In this document: piece by piece, positions 1-8,083 of the stretch
Position numbering within the stretch: the first letter of the stretch is position 1
How the letters are laid out: every line of letters starts with the position of its first letter
Assembly: GCA_964355365.1 (NCBI GenBank)
Contig: CAYHEX010000005.1
Coordinates: forward strand, 1-40,324
Origin: SCUN01 sp964355365
GTDB lineage: Bacteria > Acidobacteriota > Vicinamibacteria > Vicinamibacterales > SCN-69-37
Length of the DNA stretch: 40,324 nucleotides
Reading direction: 5' to 3'
The notes under the pieces: model-generated
What the model was told of the DNA's origin: nothing
What the model saw: the letters and a program-made list of their open reading frames with translations, nothing else
Database searches by the model: none
Made by a program: the position numbers and the translations under genes

Positions 1-1748
1 GGGGCACCTGGCACCGGTCGCACAGCGCGGACGAGCGGATTGCTCTTCACGTAGCGCCCATTATCGTGCGCAGACCGCGAGAATCAACGCGAAATCACGC
101 CGAACGGCGAGCCCTGGACAGACCTCCAGCCAGACACGCCGCGCACAAGACACGCGCCGGTCAGTCGTCGCCTTGAAACGGTTGATCGTCGCACCCCTCG
201 AACGGCAGCGGCGGAGCCCGCGACGGCCGCATCATCGGTACGTCAACCGGCAAACCGAGGTGCGTGAGAATTCGCTCAATGACCGCCGGCGCATGGATCA
301 GCGCCACCAACGTCAGCCGACCCGAACAGTGCGGACAGGCCAGGACGTCGAACCCGAAACTCCGCTGCATCAGATCCGCCCAGGTGCGATTGGTGGGCCG
401 GCCGTGTCCATGGGCCGTCGCATCATGGGCCGACGGCCCGCTCGTGTCATCGATCGGGGCCGGTACCACAAGCGCCCGCCACGCTGCGCGCGGCGCCAAC
501 ACGCCGTGGTACAGCACCAGATTGATGCGCGGTCGCGGAATCAACGCGGCCAAGCGTTCGAGCAATTCGACCGGCTCGAAGATGAGATGCGTCGTGCCGT
601 CCGTCCAGCGACGACGCAGTTCCAAAACGACATGCCCGTCCGGCATGCGTTGCAACCGATCCTGCCCCAGCGGTGGGCGCAGCGTGTACCGGCACAACCG
701 CTCCAACCGCTCGCGCGCGCCCGCGGGGACCAGAATACCCGCGTGCACATCAAACCCATCGCGCCGCGCATGCCAGCGGCCGAACGTGGGTGGCTCCGGC
801 AGGTCGATCGCGTCGCCCCAGCGGCGCACCGCGCGCCCGGCGCGTGGCCCGAGCGCGCGCACGCCACGCACCGACGCGGCGGCGAGACCCGCCAACGCGG
901 GCGTCTCTTCGCTCCACGGGTCTGGCACATCCACGCCGTCACGCCCATCAGTGATCCCGCGACGGGCCAGCATCGTCACGAGTCGCCGCTCGATCACGCC
1001 AAGCAGTACTGCCAGCTCGCCCTCGCCCACCGGCGCCGCCGGGCAGAAGCGCACGCCGTCCCCGCCATCCGCCACGAAGACGCCGTCGATGATCAGCGCG
1101 TGAATGTGCACGTTGAGATTCAGTGCCGCCCCGAACCGCTGGACGATCGCCACGCCACCACCGCGCCCGCCCGCCACGCCGGCACGCTCGGCACGACGAC
1201 GAAGCCAGACGAGAATGGCGCGCACGAAGATCGCCACCACCGCCCGGCAGAGCGTGTGATCAAACGCGAGCACGTACCGCAGCCGCGGCGGCAGACTCAA
1301 CACCCACTGCCGCACCGGCACTTGCGGAAAGACGTGATCGACCAGATGCGCGGCCCGGTCCGTCATGCGACGGCCGCCACAACTCGGACAGAAGCCGCGC
1401 CCATTGCACGAGAAGGGCACCAACCGATCTTTGCGGCAGGTGGCGCAGTGAAATCGCGCGAAACCTGCCGCGAGACAGCCGCACGTCAGGAAATCGCGGA
1501 ACTCCCGCTCGACAAACCGTGGCAGGCCCTGCCCGTCGCGCGTCGCCTCTGCGTCGGCGCGGAACGTCTCGAAGTGATCGCGCACCAATTGGTGCAGGGC
1601 GCCCTGCTCGGGCCGGCGCGGCTGGTAGACGGATGAGGCACGCGCCACCCCGCCCCACAGGGCAAGGCTCGTGCCCGCCGCGCCACTCGATTACCTTAGA
1701 CAACCGACCACAACGGCAGGGCGGCGCGGGAACGAACTACCCAGCGTA
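1..1748 (-). mobile_element. IS91/ISCR-type insertion element (ends not resolved)
   Basis: The stretch is built around one HUH transposase gene on the minus strand. IS91-type elements move by rolling-circle transposition, lack terminal inverted repeats and make no target duplication, so the ends cannot be read from repeats. About 160 bases follow the transposase stop on the left and about 100 precede its start on the right before the toxin-antitoxin genes. On the right side the motif GAACTACCCAGCGT (1734-1747) recurs with one mismatch at 11267-11280, so it may belong to an element end. The left end may lie outside the window. The boundaries are inferred. Confidence 0.5.
161..1648 (-). CDS. 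IS91-family HUH transposase
   Basis: This 495-residue protein cuts and rejoins single-stranded DNA to move its element. An N-terminal cysteine-rich zinc-binding region (about residues 55-95) contains CATC and CPSC pairs. The HUH metal motif is visible as NVHIHALIID (about 178-187). A later motif CRYTLRPPL carries the likely catalytic tyrosine. I see only one Tyr there, as in ISCR proteins, rather than the two of classical IS91. A second CPHC pair lies near the C-terminus. The length fits the family and there are no internal stops, so the gene looks intact. The start is GTG at 1648. A 487-codon open frame on the opposite strand is a GC-rich shadow. The family call is firm; the subfamily is less sure. 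Confidence 0.9.
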   Translation of the reverse strand: MARASSVYQPRRPEQGALHQLVRDHFETFRADAEATRDGQGLPRFVEREFRDFLTCGCLAAGFARFHCATCRKDRLVPFSCNGRGFCPSCGGRRMTDRAAHLVDHVFPQVPVRQWVLSLPPRLRYVLAFDHTLCRAVVAIFVRAILVWLRRRAERAGVAGGRGGGVAIVQRFGAALNLNVHIHALIIDGVFVADGGDGVRFCPAAPVGEGELAVLLGVIERRLVTMLARRGITDGRDGVDVPDPWSEETPALAGLAAASVRGVRALGPRAGRAVRRWGDAIDLPEPPTFGRWHARRDGFDVHAGILVPAGARERLERLCRYTLRPPLGQDRLQRMPDGHVVLELRRRWTDGTTHLIFEPVELLERLAALIPRPRINLVLYHGVLAPRAAWRALVVPAPIDDTSGPSAHDATAHGHGRPTNRTWADLMQRSFGFDVLACPHCSGRLTLVALIHAPAVIERILTHLGLPVDVPMMRPSRAPPLPFEGCDDQPFQGDD

Positions 1749-1809
1749 TTAGGGCCGACCACCGTGAACGTCCGTGCCCGTACTTGTCTTACACTGTGAA
1801 CCGAGCGCC

Positions 1810-2127
1810 ATGACACCCCTTGCCCTGACCCGCGATGTGACCATCCAGCGGCTTCTCGCTGCAGAGATGGAAATGCGGTCGCTTGGCGTCAGCCGGCTGG
1901 CGCTCTTCGGATCGGTTCTCCGCAATGAGGCGCGGGCCGATAGCGACGTCGATCTGCTTGTGCAATTCGCCGCGGGCCGGAAGTCGTTCGACGGTTTCAT
2001 GAAGCTCGGCGACTTGCTGGAAGCACGGCTGGGGCATCGGGTCGAGCTCGTCACCGTTGAGTCGCTCTCCCCATTCATCGGACCGCGTATTCTCGCCGAG
2101 GCGCTTGATGTCCTTCGAGCCGCGTGA
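1810..2127 (+). CDS. mntA: MntA-type nucleotidyltransferase antitoxin
   Basis: This 105-residue minimal nucleotidyltransferase has the complete active-site motif GS-x10-DxD (GSVLRNEARADSDVD). In characterised MntA/HepT pairs the enzyme AMPylates a tyrosine of the HEPN toxin and silences it. I chose ATG 1810 over an in-frame GTG at 1774 because it begins just before the conserved fold and no homologous extension is visible. The gene overlaps the next one by 20 bases, as in most MntA/HepT operons. It lies directly upstream of an IS91-type element in divergent orientation, a common setting for mobile toxin-antitoxin genes. The antitoxin role is inferred from the family and the pairing. Confidence 0.88.
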   Translation: MTPLALTRDVTIQRLLAAEMEMRSLGVSRLALFGSVLRNEARADSDVDLLVQFAAGRKSFDGFMKLGDLLEARLGHRVELVTVESLSPFIGPRILAEALDVLRAA

Positions 2128-2443
2128 GTATCTGCGGCATATCGCGATCGAATCCGACTACCTGATCGCTGAAACTGTCGCGGTTTCGTACGAGGAGTTT
2201 CTTCAGAACGGCACCTTGCAGCGCGCCTTCATCCGCAGTCTCGAGATCATCGGCGAAGCATCCAAGAAGCTCCCAGAGTCGTTTCGCGCCGAGCACCCGG
2301 AAGTGGAATGGCGACAGATGTCTGGCATGCGAGACCGCCTGATCCACGGTTACCTGAGCGTCGACTATGAGATCGTGTGGGACGTGCTGATGACTCGTAT
2401 TCCTGTTCTGCGCAGGCAGGTCGCCGCGATTCTCGGCGAGTGA
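2108..2443 (+). CDS. hepT: HepT-type HEPN ribonuclease toxin (DUF86)
   Basis: This 111-residue, mostly helical protein is a HEPN-domain RNase toxin, the partner of the upstream nucleotidyltransferase. The diagnostic RX4HXY motif is intact as RDRLIHGY near residues 80-87. Arg and His form the composite RNase site of the dimer, and Tyr is the residue AMPylated by MntA in characterised systems. I chose ATG 2108 because it opens the conserved segment MSFEPREYLRHIAIES; a longer frame from 2057 would run inside mntA. The 20-base overlap indicates translational coupling. All key residues are present, so both toxin and antitoxin appear functional. Confidence 0.88.
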   Translation: MSFEPREYLRHIAIESDYLIAETVAVSYEEFLQNGTLQRAFIRSLEIIGEASKKLPESFRAEHPEVEWRQMSGMRDRLIHGYLSVDYEIVWDVLMTRIPVLRRQVAAILGE

Positions 2444-2449
2444 ATCTCA

Positions 2450-2647
2450 ATGGGGCCTTCACCGACACGCCGGCCTGACGCGCGCGATGTGGATCGCGCC
2501 TTCATGCACGGCAACATCGAGGGTGTTGTCACCGAGCGCTGGTTCCACGCGCTCGGCTGCCGTCGATGGCTCACACTGACGCGCGACACACGAAACAACC
2601 AGGTCGACGGTCGATCCCGGAGCAGCAGATCCTCGACCGTTAAGTAG
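2450..2647 (+). pseudogene. Truncated sarcosine oxidase delta subunit (SoxD-like) remnant
   Basis: The 65-codon frame contains the segment NIEGVVTERWFHALGC followed by RRWLTLTRDT. It matches my recollection of the C-terminal signature of heterotetrameric sarcosine oxidase delta subunits: N-x-x-G, E-x-W-x-H-x-x-GC-R-x-W, then RDT. The real subunit is about 90-110 residues and starts with a CPxCG zinc motif, which is absent here. The frame begins only 6 bases after hepT. No alpha, beta or gamma subunit gene lies nearby. I read it as a decayed remnant left by rearrangement. The assignment rests on motif recall and needs a profile search. Confidence 0.45.
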
Positions 2648-2671
2648 AGCGTCGTCTCGAGTCCCGACAGA

Positions 2672-2688
2672 CGGGCTCGCTCAGCCCG
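2672..2688. terminator. Possible terminator hairpin between convergent genes
   Basis: CGGGCT (2672-2677) and AGCCCG (2683-2688) form a perfect 6-bp GC-rich stem with a 5-base loop. It lies between the rightward toxin-antitoxin genes and the leftward kinase gene. No T-run follows on either strand, so intrinsic termination is uncertain. Confidence 0.25.
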
Positions 2689-2762
2689 CGAGCGCGGGCC
2701 GCGCGACCGTGGAGGGCTGACGTCCCGGGCTCACACGCTACGCGTGGACCGTCTCAGAACGG

Positions 2763-5432
2763 TTAGCCCACCCGCGAAGCATCGATGACCTCGCGCACTC
2801 TGGACGACAACGCGACCAGCGTAAATGGCTTCGAGATGAAGTGCGATTCGTCCGACGCCACCCCGGCCGGCAGTTGGTCCATCGCGTAGCCCGACATGAA
2901 CAGGCACGTCAGCTGGGGATCCAATTCCAGAAGAGTCCGCGCCAGCTCCGGGCCGGTCATGCCTGGCATGACGACGTCGGTCAACAGGAGGTCGATGGGG
3001 CGTGCGCGCTCGGCCACGATTCGCACGGCGTCCACGGGCCCGGCCGCCATCAGCACCGTGTAGCCTTCCCGCTCGAGAGAGGCAGCGACGAGCGTGAGAA
3101 TGGCCGCCTCGTCTTCCACCACAAGGATGGTCTCGTTGCGGCGGCCCTTCGAGGCCGGTGCCGCGCCCTCGACGCTCGGCTCTGTCCGACCATCGTGCCG
3201 TGGCAGATAGACATCGAAGGTCGAACCGACGCCTGGCTGGCTCGCGACATCAATGAAGCCCCGGCTCTGCCGAATCCCGCCGTAGACGGTCGCCAACCCG
3301 AGTCCGGTCCCTTCGCCGGGCCCTTTGGTGGTGAAAAACGGCTCGAAGATATGCGCGCGGACTTCCGCGCTCATGCCGGCGCCGTCGTCGCGCACGGTCA
3401 GACGCACGTAATCACCGGGCTCCGCCCCGTCGTGTTCTGCGCAGAACTCCGCGCTCAGCGTGCAGTTGGCCGTTTCAATCGTCACGGCACCGCTCTCGCC
3501 GATGGCGTCCTTCGCATTGACGCACAGGTTCGCCAGCACCTGGTCCAGTTGCGACGGATCGAGCAGCGTGGTCCACAGACCGCTTTGAGGAACCCAGCGG
3601 AGCTGGATGTTTTCACCGATCAACCGCTCCAACAAGCGGAGCGCGTCGCTCACGGCCTCATTGAGATTGATCACCCGAGGCAGGATCTTCTGTTTGCGCG
3701 CGAACGCCAGCAGTTGCCGGGTGAGCCGCGCCGAACGCGACGCCGCCGCATGAATATCCGCGAGCCTGGAGTAGAGCGGCTGCTGCGGATCCATCCCGAG
3801 GATCGCCAGTTCCGTGTGCCCCAGAATCACCGTGAGCATGTTGTTGAAATCGTGCGCCACTCCGCCGGCCAGCCGTCCGATGGACTCCATCTTCTGCGAC
3901 TGCCGGAACGCTTCCTCCAGCATCCTTCGGTCCGTGACGTCCTGCCCGACGGCGATGAAGTGGGTGATCTCTTTCGCATCGTTCCGCAGCGCGCTGAGCG
4001 CCATCTGCAGGGTGACCGCCGCACCGTCCCCTCGGCGACTGACGACCTCACCTCGCCACTGGCCCTCGGCGGCAACCATGGCGCACGCCACGGCCAGTGA
4101 CGGCTGCGGTTCCGGACCAAACTCCAACACGGCGTCGAGCGGCAGGCCCACCACCGCGTCTGGACGACATCCGGTGGCGGTCGCAAACGCGGCGTTGACC
4201 CAGTCGATGACGCCGCAGGCGTCAGTGATGACGATCGCGTCCGCCGCCGCCGCCAGCGCGGTGCCCTGCAGACGCACCAGCGCGTCGGCCGACCGGTGCG
4301 CGGTGATGTCCTCGACCATGGCGAGATGGCGATGTTGCCCATCCTCGGTGGCCGACATCGCGGCGACGGTGAGCCGAATCGTCCGGTTGACGCCGTCCGA
4401 GTGCAGATACCGTTTGATCAGCGAATACTCGGAAATCTCCCCGGTGTTCAACTGCTCCATGCGGGCCGCGTCCGCGCGCACGTCGTCCGGGTGCGTGATG
4501 TCCATCCAGGTGATCGACTCCAAGTCGGCCACCGAGCGACCCACGATCGCGGCATACGCGGGATTGGCCTTGCAGAAACGCCCGGTCCGCGAGTCGATCA
4601 GCGCGACACCGATAGGCGACTCCGCGAATATCCTCCGATAGCGTTCCTCGCTTGCCCGCAGGGCGGCTTCCGCGCGTTTCGATGCCGTGATGTCGCGCAG
4701 GAACACGAACACCCGGCCCCCATCGACAGGGCTGTAGCTGGAGCCGACCTCGACGTCGAACACGCTCCCGTCCTTGTGGCGATGGCGGGACTCGAACCGA
4801 TCCTGGCCAAGTTCAAAGAGCCGTTGGATGTGCGCTGCGATATCGGCCGGGGACTCGGCGGCCTCGATGTCCGAGATGCCCAGCGTCAGCAACTCCGCTT
4901 CCGAGTAGCCGCTCATCCGGCAATAGGCGTCGTTGACGGCCAGCAGTCGTCCCTGAAGATCCGTGAGCCAGAAGCCGTCCATCGCGGTACTCAATAGGAA
5001 GCGATGGCGTTCCTCGCTGCGCACCAGCTGCTCTTCTGATCTCCGGCGCGCGCTGATGTCCCGCACGGCGGCGTGGACGGCGGGTGCACCGTCGAACACG
5101 ATCGGCGTGCCCTCAATCTCGGCGTCGAAGACCGAGCCGTCCATTCGCAGGAGCCGCGTCTCGGTCAGGGGCGCGACGAGGCCACCCTCCACGATGCGGC
5201 GGACGCGCGCTTCGGCAAAGGACCGACACTCGGGATGGACGCGTTCGAGAATGTGGGTCCCGAGCAGTTCCTCGGCCGACAACGCACCGAACATCGCGAC
5301 AGCGGCGGGGTTGAGGTAGACGAACCTGTCGGAGCGCAGGACGTAGCAGGCGTCCGGCGTGCGCTCGATCAGCGTTCGATAGCGTCCCTCATGCTCTGAG
5401 GTGGTTGGCGGACCAGCCAAGATTGTCTGCAT
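2763..5432 (-). CDS. Hybrid sensor histidine kinase, four PAS domains plus receiver
   Basis: This 889-residue kinase has no obvious membrane segment. Four PAS domains lie at about 16-130, 142-255, 262-380 and 388-502, several ending in the PAC-like RDI/EDI/QDV signature. The HisKA domain has phosphoacceptor His527 in GGVAHDFNN. The HATPase carries the N box (NLCVNAKDAI), a G box (DDGAGM) and GTGLGLATVYGG. A C-terminal receiver (about 770-885) shows VEDEA, the phospho-Asp in LLTDVVMPG, a Ser in FMSGY and a Lys in ISKPF. It probably senses a cytoplasmic or redox signal and relays phosphate to an unlinked partner, since no response regulator is adjacent. A promoter-like sequence overlaps ATG 5432, so translation may begin at TTG 5420, only four codons in. 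Confidence 0.93.
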   Translation of the reverse strand: MQTILAGPPTTSEHEGRYRTLIERTPDACYVLRSDRFVYLNPAAVAMFGALSAEELLGTHILERVHPECRSFAEARVRRIVEGGLVAPLTETRLLRMDGSVFDAEIEGTPIVFDGAPAVHAAVRDISARRRSEEQLVRSEERHRFLLSTAMDGFWLTDLQGRLLAVNDAYCRMSGYSEAELLTLGISDIEAAESPADIAAHIQRLFELGQDRFESRHRHKDGSVFDVEVGSSYSPVDGGRVFVFLRDITASKRAEAALRASEERYRRIFAESPIGVALIDSRTGRFCKANPAYAAIVGRSVADLESITWMDITHPDDVRADAARMEQLNTGEISEYSLIKRYLHSDGVNRTIRLTVAAMSATEDGQHRHLAMVEDITAHRSADALVRLQGTALAAAADAIVITDACGVIDWVNAAFATATGCRPDAVVGLPLDAVLEFGPEPQPSLAVACAMVAAEGQWRGEVVSRRGDGAAVTLQMALSALRNDAKEITHFIAVGQDVTDRRMLEEAFRQSQKMESIGRLAGGVAHDFNNMLTVILGHTELAILGMDPQQPLYSRLADIHAAASRSARLTRQLLAFARKQKILPRVINLNEAVSDALRLLERLIGENIQLRWVPQSGLWTTLLDPSQLDQVLANLCVNAKDAIGESGAVTIETANCTLSAEFCAEHDGAEPGDYVRLTVRDDGAGMSAEVRAHIFEPFFTTKGPGEGTGLGLATVYGGIRQSRGFIDVASQPGVGSTFDVYLPRHDGRTEPSVEGAAPASKGRRNETILVVEDEAAILTLVAASLEREGYTVLMAAGPVDAVRIVAERARPIDLLLTDVVMPGMTGPELARTLLELDPQLTCLFMSGYAMDQLPAGVASDESHFISKPFTLVALSSRVREVIDASRVG

Positions 5433-5458
5433 TATGGCCCGAAGCCCGTCAATGTCAA
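5431..5458 (-). promoter_or_regulatory. Sigma-70-like promoter overlapping the kinase start codon
   Basis: Reading leftward, TTGACA (5458-5453) and CATAAT (5436-5431) are separated by 16 bases. The -35 box is perfect and the -10 box matches 5 of 6. Transcription would start near 5424, downstream of ATG 5432. If the promoter is real, the kinase is translated from an almost leaderless message, for example from TTG 5420. Confidence 0.5.
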
Positions 5459-5620
5459 CGCGGCAGCCGCGCTCGGCCTCGGGTCCATCCCGCGCGCGCT
5501 ACGGTGAATCCCGGGATTTCGGCCTCACCACCGTGGAAGCCATGACTCGCTGCGACCGCAGCGCACTCAGTGGCGAAGTTCAGCTTCACGGATCGCCGCC
5601 TTCCCCTTCCAGTGCTCCAA

Positions 5621-5785
5621 TCATCGATGTCTCCTGAAAAGCAACGACGGCTTCTCGCCGAGCAGAATCGCGCCAAGATCCTGGTTGATCGTGGCCGGCG
5701 CTGAAGAGATCACGTTGCGCAGCCAGATCACGACCGCGTGATCGTCCGGGAAGCGGCTGATGTAACCTTGCGCGCCATGTAGGCG
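5621..5785 (-). pseudogene. C-terminal fragment of a class C beta-lactamase-like serine hydrolase
   Basis: A 54-codon frame after an in-frame stop reads HGAQGYISRFPDDHAVVIW and ends with the typical helix INQDLGAILLGEKP. This resembles the last strands and C-terminal helix of beta-lactamase-family serine hydrolases, where an HGG motif is followed by a strand and a final alpha helix. The upstream part, with the SxxK and YxN motifs, is missing. The fragment sits 24 bases downstream of the sulfatase stop on the same strand. I infer an ancestral gene deleted except for its tail. The bases between it and the kinase (5433-5620) hold only the kinase promoter and no recognisable gene. Confidence 0.5.
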
Positions 5786-5809
5786 TCAGCGCGCGCAGCG
5801 ATTTCGGCG

Positions 5810-7486
5810 TCAGTTGGCCTGGCCCGGCCGCGGCAGCACGCCGGTGCGCGCGGCCCAAGCGTCCCAGCGCCGAGACAGGTCGGACACGACGTCGGCGCGC
5901 GTGGCGGCCAGATCGTTGAGTTCGGTGCGGTCCGCCGCGATGTCGTACAACTCCCACGGACCTTTCGCTCCGCGCGCCACCAGCTTCCAGTGGTCGGTCA
6001 GCAGTGCGCGGTTGCCCTCGTGCTCCCAACAGAGCTCGTCGCGGACGATCGCGCGGTCGTCAAGCGCCGGCGCGAGGCTGCGGCCTTCGAGCGGCGTGGT
6101 GGCGCGACCGGCGTACGCTGCGGGGAACGTCGCCCCGGCCACGTCGACGCACGTCGCCATGATGTCGATGACGTGCCCGTGTTGCCGGCGGAGATCTCCG
6201 CGCGCCTGCACGGCGGCGGGCCAATGCGCAATGAGCGGCGTCGAGATGCCGCCCTCATGTTCCCAGTGCTTGAACAGCCTGAACGGGGTATTCGACACGT
6301 TGGCCCACGGGTAGCCGTAGCTCTGGTAGGTGTCGGAGGGGCCCGGCATCACCGCGGGGTCGTTAGTGTGCTGCACAGCGCGGCCGTCGCGCGTGGTCGG
6401 CCGCATGACCTTCTCACGATTACCCACGAAGTAGTTGTCCCAGCTCGCGGCCAGTTCCTCGTGGCAGCCGCCGTTGTCTGACAGAAACAGAATCAACGTG
6501 TTGTCGAGCGCGCCATGAGCCTTCAGGCGATCGACGATGCGGCCGATGCCGCGGTCCATGCGATCGACCTGGGCGGCATACACCTCCATGCGGCGCAGTT
6601 GCCACGCTTTGTCGGGCGCATCGGCCCACGCCGGTACGTTGCCATCGCGCGGACTCAGGCCCCAGCGCGGATCGATGAGGCCCATCTCGACCATGCGCGC
6701 GTAGCGCTTCTGACGCAGCACGTCCCACCCGGCGTCGAAGCGGCCGCGATACTTGGCGATGTCCGCTTCGGGCGCATGCAGCGGCCAATGCGGTGCGGTG
6801 AATGCCACGTAGCTGAAGAACGGCTGATCGGCGTGATCGCGAAAGTGTTCGTCGATGAAGCCGGCGGTTCGATCGGCGATCGCATCCGTGAGGAAGAAGC
6901 CGTCGTCGGGTTCGATCGGCGTGTTGTCTTCGAGCAGAGTTTGCGGCTCGTAGTAACTTGCGGCGCCGGTGACGATGCCGAAGTAGCGATCGAAGCCCCG
7001 CTGGCGGGGCCAGTTGTGGGAGGAGCCGTCGGGCGGCAGAAAACGGGTGACGTGCCACTTGCCGGCCGCGTACGTCCGGTACCCGGCGGGCTTGAGCACC
7101 TCGGCAATCGTCGGCGTGTGCCGATGCAGGTCGCCCCGGTAGCCGTCCACGCCGCCGTCGCTCATCATGTCGCCGACGCCGGCCTGATGCGGATACAGGC
7201 CGGTCAGCAGGCTGGCCCGCGAGGGGCAGCATCGCGACACGTTGTAGGCGTGGGTGAATCGCAGACCCCGCGCGGCGAGCGCGTCGAGGTGCGGCGTGTC
7301 GATCTCGCCGCCGAAGCACCCGATGTCCGAGTAGCCCATGTCGTCGGCGAGCACGACCAGGATGTTGGGGCGAGCGTGTCGCGGATCGGCGCATCCGCGG
7401 CCGCCGAAGGCGGCCACGCTCGTGACGGCGGCCGAACCGGCAGCGATGTCACGAAGGAATTCGCGGCGAGTCTTCGGGGCCGGCAT
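5810..7486 (-). CDS. Tat-exported sulfatase (formylglycine type)
   Basis: This 558-residue secreted sulfatase hydrolyses sulfate esters in the periplasm or outside the cell. The N-terminus has a twin-arginine signal (KTRREFLRDIAAGSAA). Metal-binding Asp residues lie in VVLADDMGYSD. The formylglycine motif is C86-C-P-S-R (CCPSRASLLTG), so a maturase must convert Cys86. A later FLSDNGG and the C-terminal ELYDIAADRTEL block are typical of the family. ATG 7486 is chosen because it opens the Tat signal; a longer frame to 7696 has a low-complexity, unrelated extension. The substrate is unknown. A GH95 fucosidase about 21 kb away makes a sulfated fucose glycan conceivable, but nothing links the two genes. 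Confidence 0.92.
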   Translation of the reverse strand: MPAPKTRREFLRDIAAGSAAVTSVAAFGGRGCADPRHARPNILVVLADDMGYSDIGCFGGEIDTPHLDALAARGLRFTHAYNVSRCCPSRASLLTGLYPHQAGVGDMMSDGGVDGYRGDLHRHTPTIAEVLKPAGYRTYAAGKWHVTRFLPPDGSSHNWPRQRGFDRYFGIVTGAASYYEPQTLLEDNTPIEPDDGFFLTDAIADRTAGFIDEHFRDHADQPFFSYVAFTAPHWPLHAPEADIAKYRGRFDAGWDVLRQKRYARMVEMGLIDPRWGLSPRDGNVPAWADAPDKAWQLRRMEVYAAQVDRMDRGIGRIVDRLKAHGALDNTLILFLSDNGGCHEELAASWDNYFVGNREKVMRPTTRDGRAVQHTNDPAVMPGPSDTYQSYGYPWANVSNTPFRLFKHWEHEGGISTPLIAHWPAAVQARGDLRRQHGHVIDIMATCVDVAGATFPAAYAGRATTPLEGRSLAPALDDRAIVRDELCWEHEGNRALLTDHWKLVARGAKGPWELYDIAADRTELNDLAATRADVVSDLSRRWDAWAARTGVLPRPGQAN

Positions 7487-7670
7487 CGCGCAGAGGCTAT
7501 CACTGTCGGCCGCGCCGCCTGAGAACTCCGCGCCGAACCGGCGACCCTTGCGCTTACTTCCTGACGTCAATGCCAAGAGGTATGAATCGTCCTGCGTCGA
7601 TGCCCCCGCTCGCCCCTGAGCCGACGATGGCCGCCGAGCTCCAGCAGGTGGCGGCGCTGGCGCAGCACCG

Positions 7671-7829
7671 TCAGCACGGCGGCGGCATGTCGACATTCTC
7701 GTGGTTGCCCGTCGCTTCCGGTTCTCCCACGCGCAGCGCGTCCTTCACGAGATCGCCCGTGATGAGCACGAAGGCGGGATCGAGCGAATCGGCGAGCGCG
7801 CGGGTCGCGGATGCCATTACCGTTCGCAT
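7671..7829 (-). pseudogene. Calcineurin-like phosphoesterase remnant with internal deletion
   Basis: The frame reads SLDPAFVLITGDLVKDALRV, the GD motif region of calcineurin-like metallophosphoesterases, and passes after EPEATG directly into NHENVD, which resembles the next family motif (GNHE). In intact proteins some 25-30 residues separate these blocks, so an in-frame deletion has probably fused them. A stop follows at 7671-7673. The N-terminal metal motif (DxH) is not visible. It lies just upstream of the sulfatase on the same strand. No start or ribosome-binding site is evident. The family call rests on the two motifs in the right order. Confidence 0.5.
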
Positions 7830-7954
7830 CGAGAAAGACAACGCCGGAGACGTCGCCCGGTTGCGTCCAGGACATCCTCGGTCGGATGCGGTGCCGCTCG
7901 CGCGCCATCGGCCAGCGCCACATCGCCGTTCACGATCACCGCGCGGACGCCGCG
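7817..7954 (-). pseudogene. Possible C-terminal fragment of an amidohydrolase
   Basis: The segment GVRAVIVNGDVALADGARA resembles the last beta-strands of N-acyl-D-amino-acid deacylases and related amidohydrolases, where G-(V/I)-x-x-V-x-VNG precedes a final glycine-rich tail. Only about 45 residues survive. None of the metal-binding domain is present. The frame overlaps the end of the phosphoesterase remnant in another register, so at most one is in its ancestral context. This is a weaker call than its neighbour. Confidence 0.3.
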
Positions 7955-8083
7955 GAACAACCAGATCGACGCAGACGCTCGCTGATTCGGCCAGGCACGC
8001 GCGACGGGGCTTCCGCTATGCTTCTCGGCGGAGCTCCCGGCGCGCGCGGCGCCGGTCGGCTCCAGTTCCCTGAGGAGTTGCAC

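Noticed and set aside
173..1636. Long plus-strand open frame opposite the transposase
   Set aside because: It encodes an Arg/His/Pro-rich sequence without motifs; the opposite strand has a complete IS91-type transposase. GC-rich DNA gives such shadows.
7800..7860. Minus-strand segment GVVFLDANGNGIRDP resembling an SdrD B-like repeat
   Set aside because: It overlaps the phosphoesterase remnant in another frame and is a single short match with no cell-wall-protein context.
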